From the NCBI GenBank assembly GCA_947579605.1, contig OX388322.1:10168001-10232000 (forward strand): a stretch of 64,000 nucleotides of DNA, given 5' to 3'. The stretch comes from Athripsodes cinereus. Its lineage: Eukaryota > Arthropoda > Insecta > Trichoptera > Leptoceridae. Of the stretch, positions 33,701 to 45,589 are shown piece by piece; position 1 is the stretch's first letter, and every line of letters starts with the position of its first letter. A program made the translations under genes and the position numbers. The notes below the pieces were generated by a model. It saw only the letters and a list, made by a program, of their open reading frames with translations, did not search any database and was not told the origin of the DNA.

Positions 33701-35998
33701 ATGTGCTTCAGAGATACATTGATATTTCAAAAGCATTTGATGCATTCCATTTTTAATTAGGTTATTGGGACTGTACCAGAGATAGGGATACATGTCTGAA
33801 TAATTCAGTTTCATTCAAAATATCTGCCTAATCGTCAGTGAACATGTTCCGAGGTTGTGGGTATGTAAAGAGTAATGTAAGTATTGTGGGAGAGATTAAA
33901 ATGCTACTTTAGTGTATGCGTACGAATGAGGAAGAAACCCTTTTCACATTTATGAAATTTGCATAGAATATCCATTGGATACTTAAATTCGTGTGTTCTG
34001 TATAGAATATTTGAATTCATACACCGATTTTTGTATGTACATTAAGTGATGAAGTGGGTCAAACGTCCTAAATGTCTTATTTTTATGATATATTCAATAG
34101 ATGCAGTTAGTCCAGTGATTGCCTCACTTGTGAGAGATGCCGCGATAGTAAATTGATGAATGAATAAACATAATGTCATTGCAAATTTGATGGTGCCAAT
34201 TAAATGATGCAGGCATGTAACATAATCCCAAAATTGACTGACAAATAGTGTAGAAACTCCAATGCAATTTTATCTAAATGTATATCTGTGTTCTCAAGGT
34301 ATTATATTTAAGTGTGGCATTATATAAGCAAGCTATTAATTAGTATAGAGAATCGATCCAAATCTCATGTGTGAAAAGGCTAAGTATGTATGCCTAAATG
34401 GCGGACTTGATGTTTTAGGGGCATTGCCCGAGGAGCAGCAGTTAGGACTGGAGCACCACAAAGAGCGGTGCAAGGAAAGACTAAGGTTATGAGTATACTA
34501 GACAGGGCCCGGGCGGCTATGGAGGAAACATATGGGTGAGTACAATTCAGCATCAAAAACAATTAAGTTGTTGTACTGCTAAATCTACGCAACTGTGTAA
34601 ATCTTCCATTTCATAAAATGTTAATTATTCTCAAGATTGTTGTATAATTTGAATTTATTTTTTGCTTGGATTTTGACATTAATCATAGTGATGAATTCTC
34701 ACGCTGTATATTGATTATTATTATGTTTATGTATCTAATTTGTTGTCACGTTTGTATTCAATGGACAGTTTAGAAAGAATAATAAGTAATAAACCTTCAA
34801 CAGTTTATAGGTGATATTATTATTCTAATAACATCACCCTGCACTGAGACCATAACAGCTTTTGGCCAGGGCGATCTCAGCAGGAAAATGAAAAAACAAA
34901 AGAAAATAAACAACGAAATGCCAGATTGATTGAATCATTTCCTTTAAAAACATAAAATAAACGTAATTTAGTTTCATCGGACAAAAACAGAGTATATTAA
35001 TAATTATCAGTGTTAAATCTGAAATGTTCGGCTGTTAAAATATAATGGATGATTTTAGTTTCATAATTATGGAATTCTACTATGTGTGCACTGACATAAT
35101 TAATACATTATTAATACATATAATCTTAAAATTGTTACAAATAACATTCAACCTGTTGTATAAAAGTTTTTGTGTTATCTGAGATTTTACACAAATTTCA
35201 GTAATGTTTTGTATTGATTTGTTAACAATGTTATATAATGATGTGCAAAAAGAATAACGTAAATAAATTATATTTATCTTGTATTTTATTAGACACGATG
35301 AAGGCTATGAGGTGCCCCCAACCATACGTGAAGAGGACTACTATGGCAGCGCATACGAGGAAATTCCAGAAGTGTATCCTCCTCCACATCACCATCATGG
35401 CCCCCCACCCCCACACCATCACTACGGAGGTTCCATCTCAGCTAGTCAGGTACACCACAGACATCATGAGAGTGCTACTGCAGCCAGCACGGCTGTAGCC
35501 GAGTCCTATCACTACCCACCAACCAGGCATCATGGTGATGAATATGATGGTAATGGCAATATCACATTCAATAGTTTTTGTATTTCAATACGGTATTTAT
35601 TTATTTATCCAATATTACTAGTACACACAGTCAAATCAAATAATGCTCTTTCCCATTCATAGAATGCAGCAGCTTAGTAAAAACAATTATGTAGTATGTA
35701 CAATAGATTGTATGTATTAACGTTTTACTGCTAAAGCATTTTACCCATAGTGTGGGAAAATTGCTAATGTATTTTTTACAATTAATTTTTTTTTAAGTGT
35801 CTACTGATTCTCATTGTTAATCATTTATAAACTTTTGAAATTGTTCCTTATGCAGGTAGCGTATCTTCATCCCATCGTCGTTCCTACAAGATAGCCGGTT
35901 CCCGTTCCGACTCTCACTCGAGTGGCATCCGCAGGGCTGGATCCTCCACACGTGAGGCTCGCTACAGGTCCAGCCCCTACCCCAGAGCATCCAAGTAG
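30794..35998 (+). CDS. STAR-family KH RNA-binding protein, Sam68/KHDRBS-like
   Basis: Eight coding exons with consistent phases encode 426 residues: 30794-31010, 31685-31809, 31979-32088, 32291-32423, 32935-33113, 34419-34535, 35293-35549 and 35856-35998. All introns are GT-AG. Order of parts: charged N-terminus, QUA1-like [20 protein letters not shown] (41-60), a maxi-KH domain with [19 protein letters not shown] (GxxG loop GPKG 123-126), and QUA2-like [11 protein letters not shown] (196-206). A Pro-rich linker, an RG patch [11 protein letters not shown] and a His/Pro/Tyr-rich tail ([19 protein letters not shown]) complete it. STAR proteins bind UAAA-type RNA motifs as dimers and regulate splicing in the nucleus. 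The Drosophila relatives are the qkr58E genes and kep1, but which is the ortholog cannot be decided here. The Tyr-rich C-terminus is typical of Sam68-type signalling targets. Confidence 0.95.
32750..32900. mobile_element. MITE in KH gene intron 4
   Basis: Terminal inverted repeats GAGCCCGTAGACAATTTGTA (left) and the complement ending CTACGGGCTC pair over about 35 bp with one or two mismatches (GGCGATCG against GCGATCG). About 151 bp, ending 34 bp before exon 5. Non-coding. Confidence 0.8.
35060..35105 (+). repeat. TATGGAATTCTAC tail of the foldback family, fragment
   Basis: Sequence TTATGGAATTCTACTATG and CACTGACATAA matches the unique tail found after the palindromic elements at 23683 and 24153. 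No palindrome precedes it here. Confidence 0.4.
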
Positions 35999-38900
35999 CT
36001 ATGTAAGTATGTATTAACATCCTCCATAATGATCTTTGATATTTTGACTCAATCTAATTTGGTATATATTCCTTTTTTTCTCCACTAGAATCCGCTAGCT
36101 CTCTCGCTTTACTTCCTATTACTAAATAGACTATTACTTCCTTTTTATCAGGGTCTACTTTTCAAACTTTTATTTGTCATTATCATCGATGACTCAATAA
36201 CCGGTTGTGGATCTGACCTCCTCTAGCAGTTATTCTTATTCCTTTCTTGGTATACAGTCCTCCAATTATTTATGTCCAAAATTTCTATCCGTCTTCACTT
36301 CATCTAACCAACTGAGTTTTGGTCTCCGAATACTGTACTGTACTGAGTTAGATGAAAAAGATTTTTTGGCGATTGTTGTTTCTTCATTCTTTCAACATGT
36401 TACACATTTGTCGTGATGTTGAGGTAATAATTTCATATTTTTTTACAGTAAAGGAGAGCAAAAAGGAGGGGAAAGCGACAAAGTGAACTAACTCATTGGT
36501 AGTAAGTATTGTCGCCTGTCCGCAGGTAAGTGTGTCACCCGAAACAACATCAAAGACACAACCTTCTTTTTGCCCTTACTCATCAGCAGTTGCAATTATT
36601 GTATTCTTCATTAAAAATACCTATATATCATATGTATACTTATTTCAAATATAAAAATATATATTTAAAAAAAAAACTGCTAAATGGGGTGTGCACAAAA
36701 TACTGCATTCACACTTCCATATATTATATCAAATGTGTGTTTGAATAAAAATAACTTAAAAATATATACATATTGCAAACCATTTATAATGTGCTTAGTT
36801 AGTGTCCTGCATATAAACAAAATAAACGTTTTGTTGGTTTGTTTCCCGTAAAAGTACAAAAAATATATGCCAGCAAGCCATATAAATTAAATGTAGCAAA
36901 ATAGCCAACAAGTGAAAAAATATTCAAACCATTTTTGAATTTCAGTTATAAGTGTTTTATTTTCTGTAATAACAATATATTTATTTAAAAATAAAAAAAA
37001 AACCCCTATTGAATATTAAGATTTATGTTTATTATAGAAATAATTATTTTTTTTTGATTTGTCATTTTTAATTGATTTACACATTGTGTGTATCGTCATT
37101 TTGCATTTCATTTAATTTACTTTGTAAAAATAAGTTTTTAAGTTTACTTTTTATTCGATAGAAACTCCTCTCAAGTAGAGATTTAAGATTAAATAAGTTA
37201 GATGTAGTACTGTAATACTGACTTTAAAAATAATAACATGGAAAGAATCTTCAAAATCATTTATCTAAAACGTATTAAACTTTTACAAAAATCAAATTGT
37301 TGTTGTATATTAAATCTTAAAAAAACTTTAACCACTTTTCATTATCATGAATTATAATGTGTGTTTTAATATAGAATAAATATTTCATATTTTTAATTAA
37401 TTATATGTATTTACAACATAAAATAAATTCACAATATTCTCAATGTAATCTTTAAGCACCAAATTGCGTTTTAAATCTAACTCTACAAAAAACATAACAG
37501 AAAATTTTGTATCATTCAAACTAGATGTGAAGTGGTTATTGTTAATATGTAAACTTTTCTTGTAATTCACATAAATTATTGTCCTTAAATATTCTGAGTG
37601 TTAATTAAGAATTAGAAGTGTTAAGAGTAATAGAATAGATATATTTTAACCTTTTAAATGTTTAATAAGTTTTAACCGTAACTGTTAGGGTTTAACTTTG
37701 TTCAATAAATAAATTTTTATTTTACATACTAAAATTTTTACATATTCAACTACCATATGTTTATGCGTTCAAAATTATATATTTTTGTTCCCGTAATTAT
37801 TAAACAAATTACGTATTTAAACCTGTGTTGATAAAATAAATTCCAGTCAATAATCAATCGATCAAACTATAAATATTGTTTTATCTGTAATACATTAAAT
37901 ATTAAAAGTATTGTAGACAAATAATCAATAAATGTAGTGACAAAATCCAAATACACATCTTTTATTGGATAACCTAGCAACAAAACATTTAATGGACCAA
38001 AGGATATGGGTGCTAAAATCATACAAGATGGTGTTTAAGCAAGACGGAAAATGTTATTTAAATAAGAAACAAACAAACAAACAAAAGGGAAAAATTATGG
38101 ACTAAAAAGGTTAAGTATTAATTTAATTTTTACTTATAACCCACCGCATAAAATAATTTGTCAATAATTCTAACTTTCTTCTTTATAAAACCTCTCGTTT
38201 CATTTTGTGCTTTAAGAATCTTCTACCAAAACTATGTACGGAAAATATATTTTAAATATTCATCATCGCTTGCTGGCCGATTCTTCAATTTAAAGAACCA
38301 TAGAAAATAAGTCAAATTGCTACATGCAATGAAATAGTAATGAAAAATAATTTTGAAATTATATTATTTTGACAAAATCAATACGGTAAAAATATTTTTA
38401 GCAAGATCAGAAAAATATTTTTGGCAAGATCGTTGTAAAATATATATAAAAAAAATTATGTCTAAAATAAAATGAGAAAATAGCATAATCAATGATTGTA
38501 AAAAATAATTTGGTTCTTTTAATTTTGTATAACAAGTGAGTAAGGGTTATTACCTATCATTCGTCACAAAAAATATATTAATTACCATGTAGATAATAAG
38601 AGTACATTCTTTGGACATAATCAACATACTATGACAAATACATTTTCCGATGAAGAAAGATGAATTGCTACCAACCATGGATTATAAATAAAAATATTAT
38701 CTGTCACTACAAACATGATCACCAAATCTGATAGTGATCTTTCTAAATTTGGATCATTTGTTGAATCCATTTTAACATCATTATCCTTTTATTTTTAATT
38801 TTCTATTCATCAATTGATTTACAGGTTTACAATATGGAACTATCAATTTGTATGGTGAATTTGGGTCAATAAATAAAAAGATATATTTTTGAAAAAGTTT
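35999..38900 (+). other. KH gene 3'UTR, with an intron just after the stop codon
   Basis: Four bases after the stop a strong donor GTAAGTATG begins at 36003. A matching acceptor TTTTTTTACAG ends at 36448. The spliced 3'UTR then continues in very AT-rich DNA. Poly(A) signals are seen at about 36743, 37703 (TTCAATAAATAAA) and 38870 (GTCAATAAATAAAAAG). Because the junction is within 10 nt of the stop it should not trigger nonsense-mediated decay. A second donor-like CAGGTAAGTGTG at 36523-36534 may give alternative ends. Confidence 0.55.
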
Positions 38901-39121
38901 TTTTATTTTTTCATCCCATGTTTATTTGTACACATTATGATTTTATAAAAGCTTACAATTTTTTATTATATGCATATAATTCAATGGAAGAAAAAAGGTA
39001 AGGAACCTTTAAGTTTCAAATAATTTGATGATTGAGGAGATTTGTTTTTTTATTATCCCTCACAGTACTCCAAGCGTTAGATAAGTCACCACCAGAAGTT
39101 GAATTAGTCAGTTAATTGAAT

Positions 39122-39436
39122 TGTGACAAGCCACGTCACCGAACATGTAGGTACACTCAATGTACCTACCAACCATGTACTTACCATAGCTTCCATCGTG
39201 GTACCTACATGTGAGTTCATTACCTCTCTCGCTTCGGTTGCAACTGCACATACGCTCCGTAACTGTCTCTGCACAATTATATTGTATTTTCCATTGTTAT
39301 AATTATATTTCATGTAAATCTTAAATTCTCAATAAAACATCTTATCTCACCGAATTAACTTTGCTTACTATTTACCAAATCACTACCTGTGCCGTAGGAC
39401 AATTATACACCTGTACTCATAGAACATCATCCTATA
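39122..39436 (+). repeat. 5' LTR
   Basis: 315 bp. The first 280 bases differ from the 3' LTR by one visible substitution (CTGTCTCTGC against CTGTCTCCGC). The last 35 bases are clearly related but differ at about ten positions. CTCAATAAAACATC near 39332 is a likely poly(A) signal. Confidence 0.8.
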
Positions 39437-41125
39437 ATTGGTGACCACCGAACAGTGAACGATCTTTAGTGATTTAAAAAAAATATAGTGAAGTGATTTT
39501 TTTGTGTTCCTTATTTCTTGTGCGATAACTTTCCAACATGTACGCGAAAGAACAACAACCCTCGAAGTCGGAGACAGCAAGCAGGGTCACTCCAAGAACA
39601 ACGATCCAACAATAGTTACGCAACGGAAGTGAGAGATGTAATCCTGGTGCCGGCAACGCCAGTAATCCACGCGACGCAATGAGACACGTGGCGGACCATC
39701 TGCAGCCATTCAGGATACAACCAAACAACTCCTGCATCTTGTGAGCAACACGAGTTAGGCTCATTCCTGGTGGACATCACCCCCACAAACGGTGTTCTGG
39801 GACTCCTGATCGACAGGAAAGGAAATCAAAAGCCAAGGTGGACATCACCAGCAGTGGAGCAATCGCACTCACATCTACGCATGACTAACACATCGTCACA
39901 TCGTTATCTTATCGCGATCACGATCGTTACAATGCCAGACTGTGAAGCAACAGGCATCTCAACGAAAAGGAACCGAATTCGTATGCACACGAATAAGTTC
40001 TTCAGAGATCGTCAAACCAGCTCAACTGTAGCAGATTCAACTACAATCTGTCTATAAACATCAACCAGCAGTAACCTGAACAGTGAACAGCAACAATGCA
40101 GATACCTTCGTCTATTCATACATCATCATTATCAATGCCAACAAGACTCAAATCGTATCTCAGCGCAACGCGCGATCCAGCATAAAATCGCATCGCAACG
40201 CATCAGCGATTCGGATTTTCAACACATCATGTTCTCTACAGATTATGAGACTTCACTTTCCAGGAGAGTTCTTAGGCGAACCACTTACTATGTCCGAGGA
40301 CATAACTGGTTTTGCCAAGAATCTCCGCGAACACTTCAGAAACACTCAACTTCTTACAATCAAACCCCACGAAACAGAAGAGCCTTCATTCCTAAAGACC
40401 TAGCATTTTCTTCACCATATGCTATCAACAATAATATCATTACATTGTGCTACTCCAATCTTGTACAAATTATCATATTATGATTCTTTAGCTATAATAT
40501 GATTCACTTTGCAATACCATGAAAATGTATCATGTATTTTAAATCGAACCTTATTATCAATATTATTCTTAGCATTTGTTTTGTCTAGCTTGTAATTCCA
40601 GCTACTTACAATAATATTAACGTTGCTTTGTTGCATATATGTTATCTCTACATCGGTGATAAATATATAACAAACTTGCATTGTATTAACTTGTAATATG
40701 AACATTCATGTTTATTTAAGTTCTGTTTTATCTACAACTTAAATTTGTTATTGTATACTTAAAATAATATCTGTGAATTTGTTTATCGATTTAAGCACGT
40801 TCGTCATGTGCTATGTACCTACCTACCTAGTATCTACATATATACAGAAATGTTTTCCGTATTATGTTGATATTATTACTTTATGCATACACTGCAATAT
40901 TTGGTAGCGCATATAATATAACATATACCTTTGATTTGTCATTTCGTTATGTATTGTTCTATGTACTTTATTTGTCATTTCATGATATATTGTCCATATT
41001 ATTATAACATGTACCATTATTTAATTCACACATTGCAAATATTATGACCTCAATTATTTACTTTATATGTCATTTAATTTCATACATACTTACATTTTAC
41101 ATTGTACTCTTACTTTAGTAACGAC

Positions 41126-41278
41126 ATGGAGATCCAAAAGATTATACTTTTAGCTGCAGTACTGGCCATACTGTTGTTGATATGTTGGTCTTTCAAGGTC
41201 TTTGCGTCATTAAAGTGGGATCAGCTTAATTACATGTCACCTGGCGGAATTCCGGGTGGCGTCTCTTTGATGTCATGA
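41126..41278 (+). CDS. 50-residue single-pass membrane protein, LTR-element ORF A
   Basis: ATG at 41126 opens a 51-codon frame ending in TGA. The N-terminal third is a strong hydrophobic helix (IILLAAVLAILLLICWSF, about residues 6-23) preceded by the short polar MEIQK, then a soluble tail rich in Gly and Pro (MSPGGIPGGVS). It is the only intact frame in this part of the element besides ORF B, 120 bases downstream. No family was recognised. Its place next to the 3' LTR is where env-like genes sit in insect LTR elements. Expression is unproven, and a chance ORF of this size is possible. Confidence 0.45.
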   Translation: MEIQKIILLAAVLAILLLICWSFKVFASLKWDQLNYMSPGGIPGGVSLMS

Positions 41279-41398
41279 GACGCTAACGCGGACTTCCGGG
41301 TACATAATTTTTATATAAAATGTAACATATTTATAATAATTTGTCAGTCAGTAATGTACAGTGAGACAGTTGCGTGGTGGGTGTTTTACTTTTGCAAA

Positions 41399-41632
41399 AT
41401 GGGTTCAACAAACACGAAGGAAGAAGTAATCGTGGCTCAAGGAGACAATTCATCGTTCCACCTGTCAGTAACCTCGCTGACACTAGTGGTAGTCATAGCC
41501 ATGCTTCTGGTATTCTGGCTACTATGGAGACAGTGTCACAAGGTGCTGACACGCCACGTCCTGCAGCGGATTGACACGACACCTAGGGATGTCATACCAC
41601 CAGACATCCATGTCATTCCCAGGAGGACTTGA
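41399..41632 (+). CDS. 77-residue membrane protein with N-myristoylation consensus, LTR-element ORF B
   Basis: Starting at the ATG at 41399 the protein begins MGSTNT, which fits the N-myristoylation rule (Gly2, Ser/Thr6). It then has a short polar segment with one NSS sequon, a long hydrophobic helix of about residues 23-46 (LVVVIAMLLVFWLLW inside it), a Cys just after the membrane and a basic stretch (RQCHKVLTRHVLQR). It ends in a Pro/Arg-rich tail. An in-frame ATG at 41354 would add 15 residues. The layout resembles small membrane-remodelling proteins in general, but no homology was recognised. TAG/TGA-free over 93 codons next to the 3' LTR. Confidence 0.5.
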   Translation: MGSTNTKEEVIVAQGDNSSFHLSVTSLTLVVVIAMLLVFWLLWRQCHKVLTRHVLQRIDTTPRDVIPPDIHVIPRRT

Positions 41633-41698
41633 CCACCTTCTTCAACCACCTTTCATCTCGTGACTTCGTCACTGGCGGGGGGTACTGTGGCAACCCCA

Positions 41699-42010
41699 TG
41701 TGACAAGCCACGTCACCGAACATGTAGGTACACTCAATGTACCTACCAACCATGTACTTACCATAGCTTCCATCGTGGTACCTACATGTGAGTTCATTAC
41801 CTCTCTCGCTTCGGTTGCAACTGCACATACGCTCCGTAACTGTCTCCGCACAATTATATTGTATTTTCCATTGTTATAATTATATTTCATGTAAATCTTA
41901 AATTCTCAATAAAACATCTTATCTCACCGAATTAACTTTGCTTACTATTTACCAAATCACTACCTGTGCCGTAGGACACATATACATCTGTGCACCTAGG
42001 ACATCCTATA
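41699..42010 (+). repeat. 3' LTR
   Basis: 312 bp, the partner of 39122-39436. The preceding TGTGGCAACCCCA (41686-41698) directly follows the purine tract and may be the true U3 start. Confidence 0.78.
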
Positions 42011-42016
42011 GAATAA

Positions 42017-42210
42017 TTAGGTAGTTAGTTGAACGTTGGCATTCAATTTACTAGCTATAGAGGTTTAGCTGGATTGTTCAATGCAACGTTTAACGATCAT
42101 AGTGCCAAATAATACAATCAAATTTTCATAATCAGGCTAGGTAGAACATTTGGTTAGTTGTGCTAGCTATTCTATTGAATCTTGGCACTTAACTAACTGC
42201 CTGGCCATTC
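42017..42210. mobile_element. probable MITE with AGGYAGTTAGTT ends
   Basis: The left end AGGTAGTTAGTTGAACG and the right end (complement AGGCAGTTAGTTAAGTGCC) are imperfect inverted copies about 190 bp apart. Both are followed internally by ATTCAA. Non-coding. Confidence 0.5.
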
Positions 42211-42676
42211 AGTTAACTATCAGATGGTGACAGATAGATTGGTGCTTTTCCATATTACATACTTATTTAACATCAGTGCGATGTGAAAAATTCTACCACC
42301 CCTTTTTATCTTTGAAAGAAGTGAATAAATTTGAACTCTAAATAAAGGTCTTGGCTATGTGCTGAAAATGGTTTCAAAGGCTGGTATAATATGGGAATCT
42401 ATAAAAAGCTTGCAATATCAACCAAGTGCAATATGGGTGTCGTGCATAGACAAAACAACTTAATCTGTGGAATGTGTAGAGCAGTGCTTACAAGAAACCA
42501 ACCCAGTGCAAGGAAGATTTTATTGTTTGCTTATTGATACTTTTCAAAATGCCTGGTCAACACATTAGATGACATTATAAGACAATGTACTACATACCTC
42601 ACAAAGTAAAAAATTATAGATTTCGAGAGGCTTGCAACTTTGTCAATCTATGATGTTGAGATATAAGTGGATTAAC

Positions 42677-42943
42677 ATATCGAGGGTATACAACCAAAAT
42701 GCACTAAGTCATTTCAGTTTTGAGATGACATGGTGGCAATTAAATGAAAAAAAAAGTGTTTAGATCAATACAAATTCGTCATGTATTATTTGAACTTTAA
42801 TTAAGATGATATTGGTAAGTGACTTTTAGGCTTTGCAAACAAATTTAAACATAGGAAATATGTTAATTACTTGAATAGTTTTTGAAAACTTTTGTAGCGC
42901 TAGACTGACTTAGTGCATTTTGGTTGTATACCCTCGATATACA
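42677..42943. mobile_element. MITE with 34-bp terminal inverted repeats
   Basis: The left TATCGAGGGTATACAACC plus AAAATGCACTAAGTCA and its exact complement (about 42906-42941) enclose about 265 bp of AT-rich, non-coding DNA. TA at both outer boundaries would fit a Tc1/mariner-type duplication. Confidence 0.8.
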
Positions 42944-44234
42944 CGTGTATGATAAAAAATACAATAAATCAAGTAAGTAATAAATATTCTAGTTGCATTA
43001 GTTTAGGAGGCATATAAAGAAGTATGTTAGTGACAATATTGTATAATTTTATGTATTACAGTAATGACAGTTTAATGTATTAAATAAATAATCATAAAAC
43101 TTTATAGCTTTCACTGGGATTACACAAGGATGCGTTGATCCTCTATTTTATAGTACCCAATAAATCAGATAATACTTTTAACACTTCATTTAGTTATTAT
43201 CACAACTTTCTGTTGTGAAGTACAAGAAAAACATAAAAATCATCACTGGGCGTTCAATAAGGTGAAATAATCTTTTTTTTAATTTTAGTACAGAATGTTA
43301 AAATATGTGATAATGTATACAAAACATTCCCCAAATATTGTCCTAACTGCTAGAATGTTGTATGGAACAAAACTGCAAATAAGCATTCAGGTGATGCCAT
43401 AACTTTTATTCGGCCTTATGTAAAATTTTGTATTCTTACATTTGCAGTATTGAACGCCGAGCGATATGTTTTTAATAATTCTAATTAAAATCTCTTGATG
43501 AACAGTGATTATCTTAGTTTTAGGTTCGCGTTGATTAATGGTCTGTTACATCAATCTATTCATTACTATCAGTTAAAATCTAATGTATAATGTATTTAAT
43601 AGTAATGGAAATATTATTGGAACCAAACGTAATTTATCCAAGACAATGGTACTGGGTTACTTTTAATTTTTGACTCATTTTACAAGGGTGCTCATTATCC
43701 TAAAATGTTATCCAAATAAAAAACGTATTGTATGTGTTTACTCCAGGTAGGACCGACTAATGAGTGATAAAAAACTCACTTCGATACCAGATTGACTTAT
43801 TTGTTGGAAAAAATAAACTAATGAGCAATTTAATTGAAAGTATCGAAGAAATCTGTCATTAGTCATTACAATTGAATCCAACATTCATTTTTAAGTTTAT
43901 CACAAAGAGCAAGTAATAATGAAAACATTACAAAAGCTGCAAATCCTATTATTTTTTACTTTTGAAGTAAACAGACTGTGACTAACTATGTACATACGGG
44001 AAAACAAGGATAGCATCTCTACTATCTTACTAGCTCTTTTGTTCTTTCATTAGAAGTTTTTTTATTTTGGAATATGCTCCACTTGAAAAAATCTGATTTT
44101 TTTATGAATTAAATTAAACAAAGTAAAGTAAAAATAAATTGATAGAAATAATAATTAATATAAAATAAATAAAAAATACATGTTATTTTTATAATGTACA
44201 AATTTAGCTCCCGAATGAAAAGAAATCCCCCGCC
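42944..44234. other. intergenic and roadblock 3'UTR
   Basis: No gene seen from 42944 to about 44050. Positions 44055-44234 are probably the roadblock 3'UTR. TTTATT on the plus strand near 44060 gives a minus-strand AATAAA. Confidence 0.5.
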
Positions 44235-45237
44235 TCAATCTGCTGGATTCTGTATAACCATCAAAACAAATTCTCTGTCCGGAGCTACGAGGATTTCATG
44301 TTTTTTACTTCTAACTCTTAAGAATGTGAGATCATTTGTAGGATCCTGAAAAATAAATATTTTATTAAGTGATCATATGTAAAACTGTCGAGTGTGAGTT
44401 TATACATGCCGAAAAAGGAAATGAATAGATGTCACATTAGTTTGAACGCACCTGTGACAACATAGTATCTTTAGCAACAACAACAAAAAGTTTGTAACTA
44501 TCAAGACTTTGTCCATTGGAAATAGGAGTAATAGATTTTTAAAATTGGAGGAAATTTAAACAAATTGAGTGACCCAATCATCATGCTGATATTATTATTG
44601 TAACAGTATCCTGTGAAAGAGGTCTTTCCAGAACAACAGAAATCTTGTGGGACAAGTTTAGGTGGCATGTTCTTTGATCAACTATGGATAAACATTCTCA
44701 GAATAAAAATTACTTAGATACTAACAATTTCACATGATCAAACAGTTGAATTGAATATGAAACAGATTACAAAAGATTCTTGTGTCAGAATGCATTCTTA
44801 CCAAATCTCGCACTACACTCCTTGCTTTATCTGATAACTGACTTATAAGTCCTGCATATTGTACTGTGGTGGCATTGTCTAATGAAGTCTTTATGGGTAT
44901 GCCTAGAAAACAATAATTATGGATTATGCAAATATTAGTCATTGGGTTTTTAACCTATTCAAATTGCTTTAAACATATGTTATAAAATCACTAGGATCTT
45001 TTTTTCTAGAAATGAAAAAACACATAGGATGAGCAATCTATCCATTATGTTTTGTTAAATCGATATTATATGAAAAATTTACCTTCTTGATTCACTATAA
45101 TTGTTCCAATAACACCTTTGTGGGCATGTATTCTCTTCAGAGTCTCCTCTATTTCAGTTGCCTGCAACAAAAAGAATTATGAAATAAACGAAAATTTGTA
45201 TTTTTATTTATTGAAACATTTTTATAGTACGTACCAT
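44235..45237 (-). CDS. robl: dynein light chain roadblock-type
   Basis: Minus-strand gene of four coding exons: 45237-45235 (only the ATG), 45161-45083, 44902-44802 and 44345-44235. All junctions are GT-AG and the phases agree. It encodes 97 residues, the usual roadblock length. Recognisable blocks are [49 protein letters not shown] and [18 protein letters not shown], then [17 protein letters not shown]. Roadblock/LC7 proteins form a homodimer on the cytoplasmic dynein intermediate chain and support retrograde transport and mitosis. The start is fixed because ATG is followed at once by a donor GTACGT and the next exon opens with GCA ACT GAA. The divergence from fly robl visible to me is conservative only. 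Confidence 0.97.
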
Positions 45238-45420
45238 TTTCTAAAAAGTTCACCACGACTCCAACAAAAACGAAAATATTTTGTCCGGCAAAGGCTATTT
45301 GTCCGTAATTACATAGAAAAAAGAAAGAAATTATCAAATTTATCTATGGTGAACTTTTCCATAGAGAAATTATAAAATTTGTCTATGGTAAACTATTTCC
45401 ATAGACAAATATTAAATTAT
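45238..45420 (-). promoter_or_regulatory. roadblock 5' region with two palindromic units
   Basis: The 5'UTR and upstream DNA contain two adjacent copies of a palindromic unit: 45377-45388/45399-45410 (ATTTGTCTATGG against CCATAGACAAAT, perfect) and a degenerate copy at about 45336-45373 (TCTATGG against CCATAGA). They may be promoter sites or a small element. No TATA box was identified. Confidence 0.35.
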
Positions 45421-45589
45421 TTTGTTTATGAAAAATGTAGTATAATAATATTATACTCTATGGCAAAAACTGTCACTGAAACATCAGTAAACGATTTGAC
45501 GTACTGTTTTTGCCTAACTTGGTTTTCACAATATGAAAATAAAATCGTGAATGTAGTAGCAATCCCCAAACATTGATTTAAGCGTAAGG

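Larger units (their letters stand above)
39122..42010 (+). mobile_element. non-autonomous LTR retrotransposon
   Basis: Two direct repeats (39122-39436 and 41699-42010) begin TGTGACAAGCCACGTCACCG and end near CATCCTATA. They are flanked by a 4-bp duplication GAAT (39118-39121, 42011-42014). Directly after the 5' LTR comes ATTGGTGACCACCGAAC, a primer-binding-site-like start with TGG. A purine tract GGCGGGGGG lies at 41674-41682 just before the 3' LTR. There is no gag, protease, RT or integrase frame in the interior, which has many stops. Two small intact membrane-protein ORFs lie immediately before the 3' LTR. The 3' LTR may instead start at 41686 (TGTGGCAACCCC), which adds 13 bases not present in the 5' copy. 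Confidence 0.82.

Noticed and set aside
35238..35498. 86-codon frame overlapping KH gene exon 7
   Set aside because: It is in the wrong phase relative to exons 6 and 8. The spliced KH frame explains this sequence.
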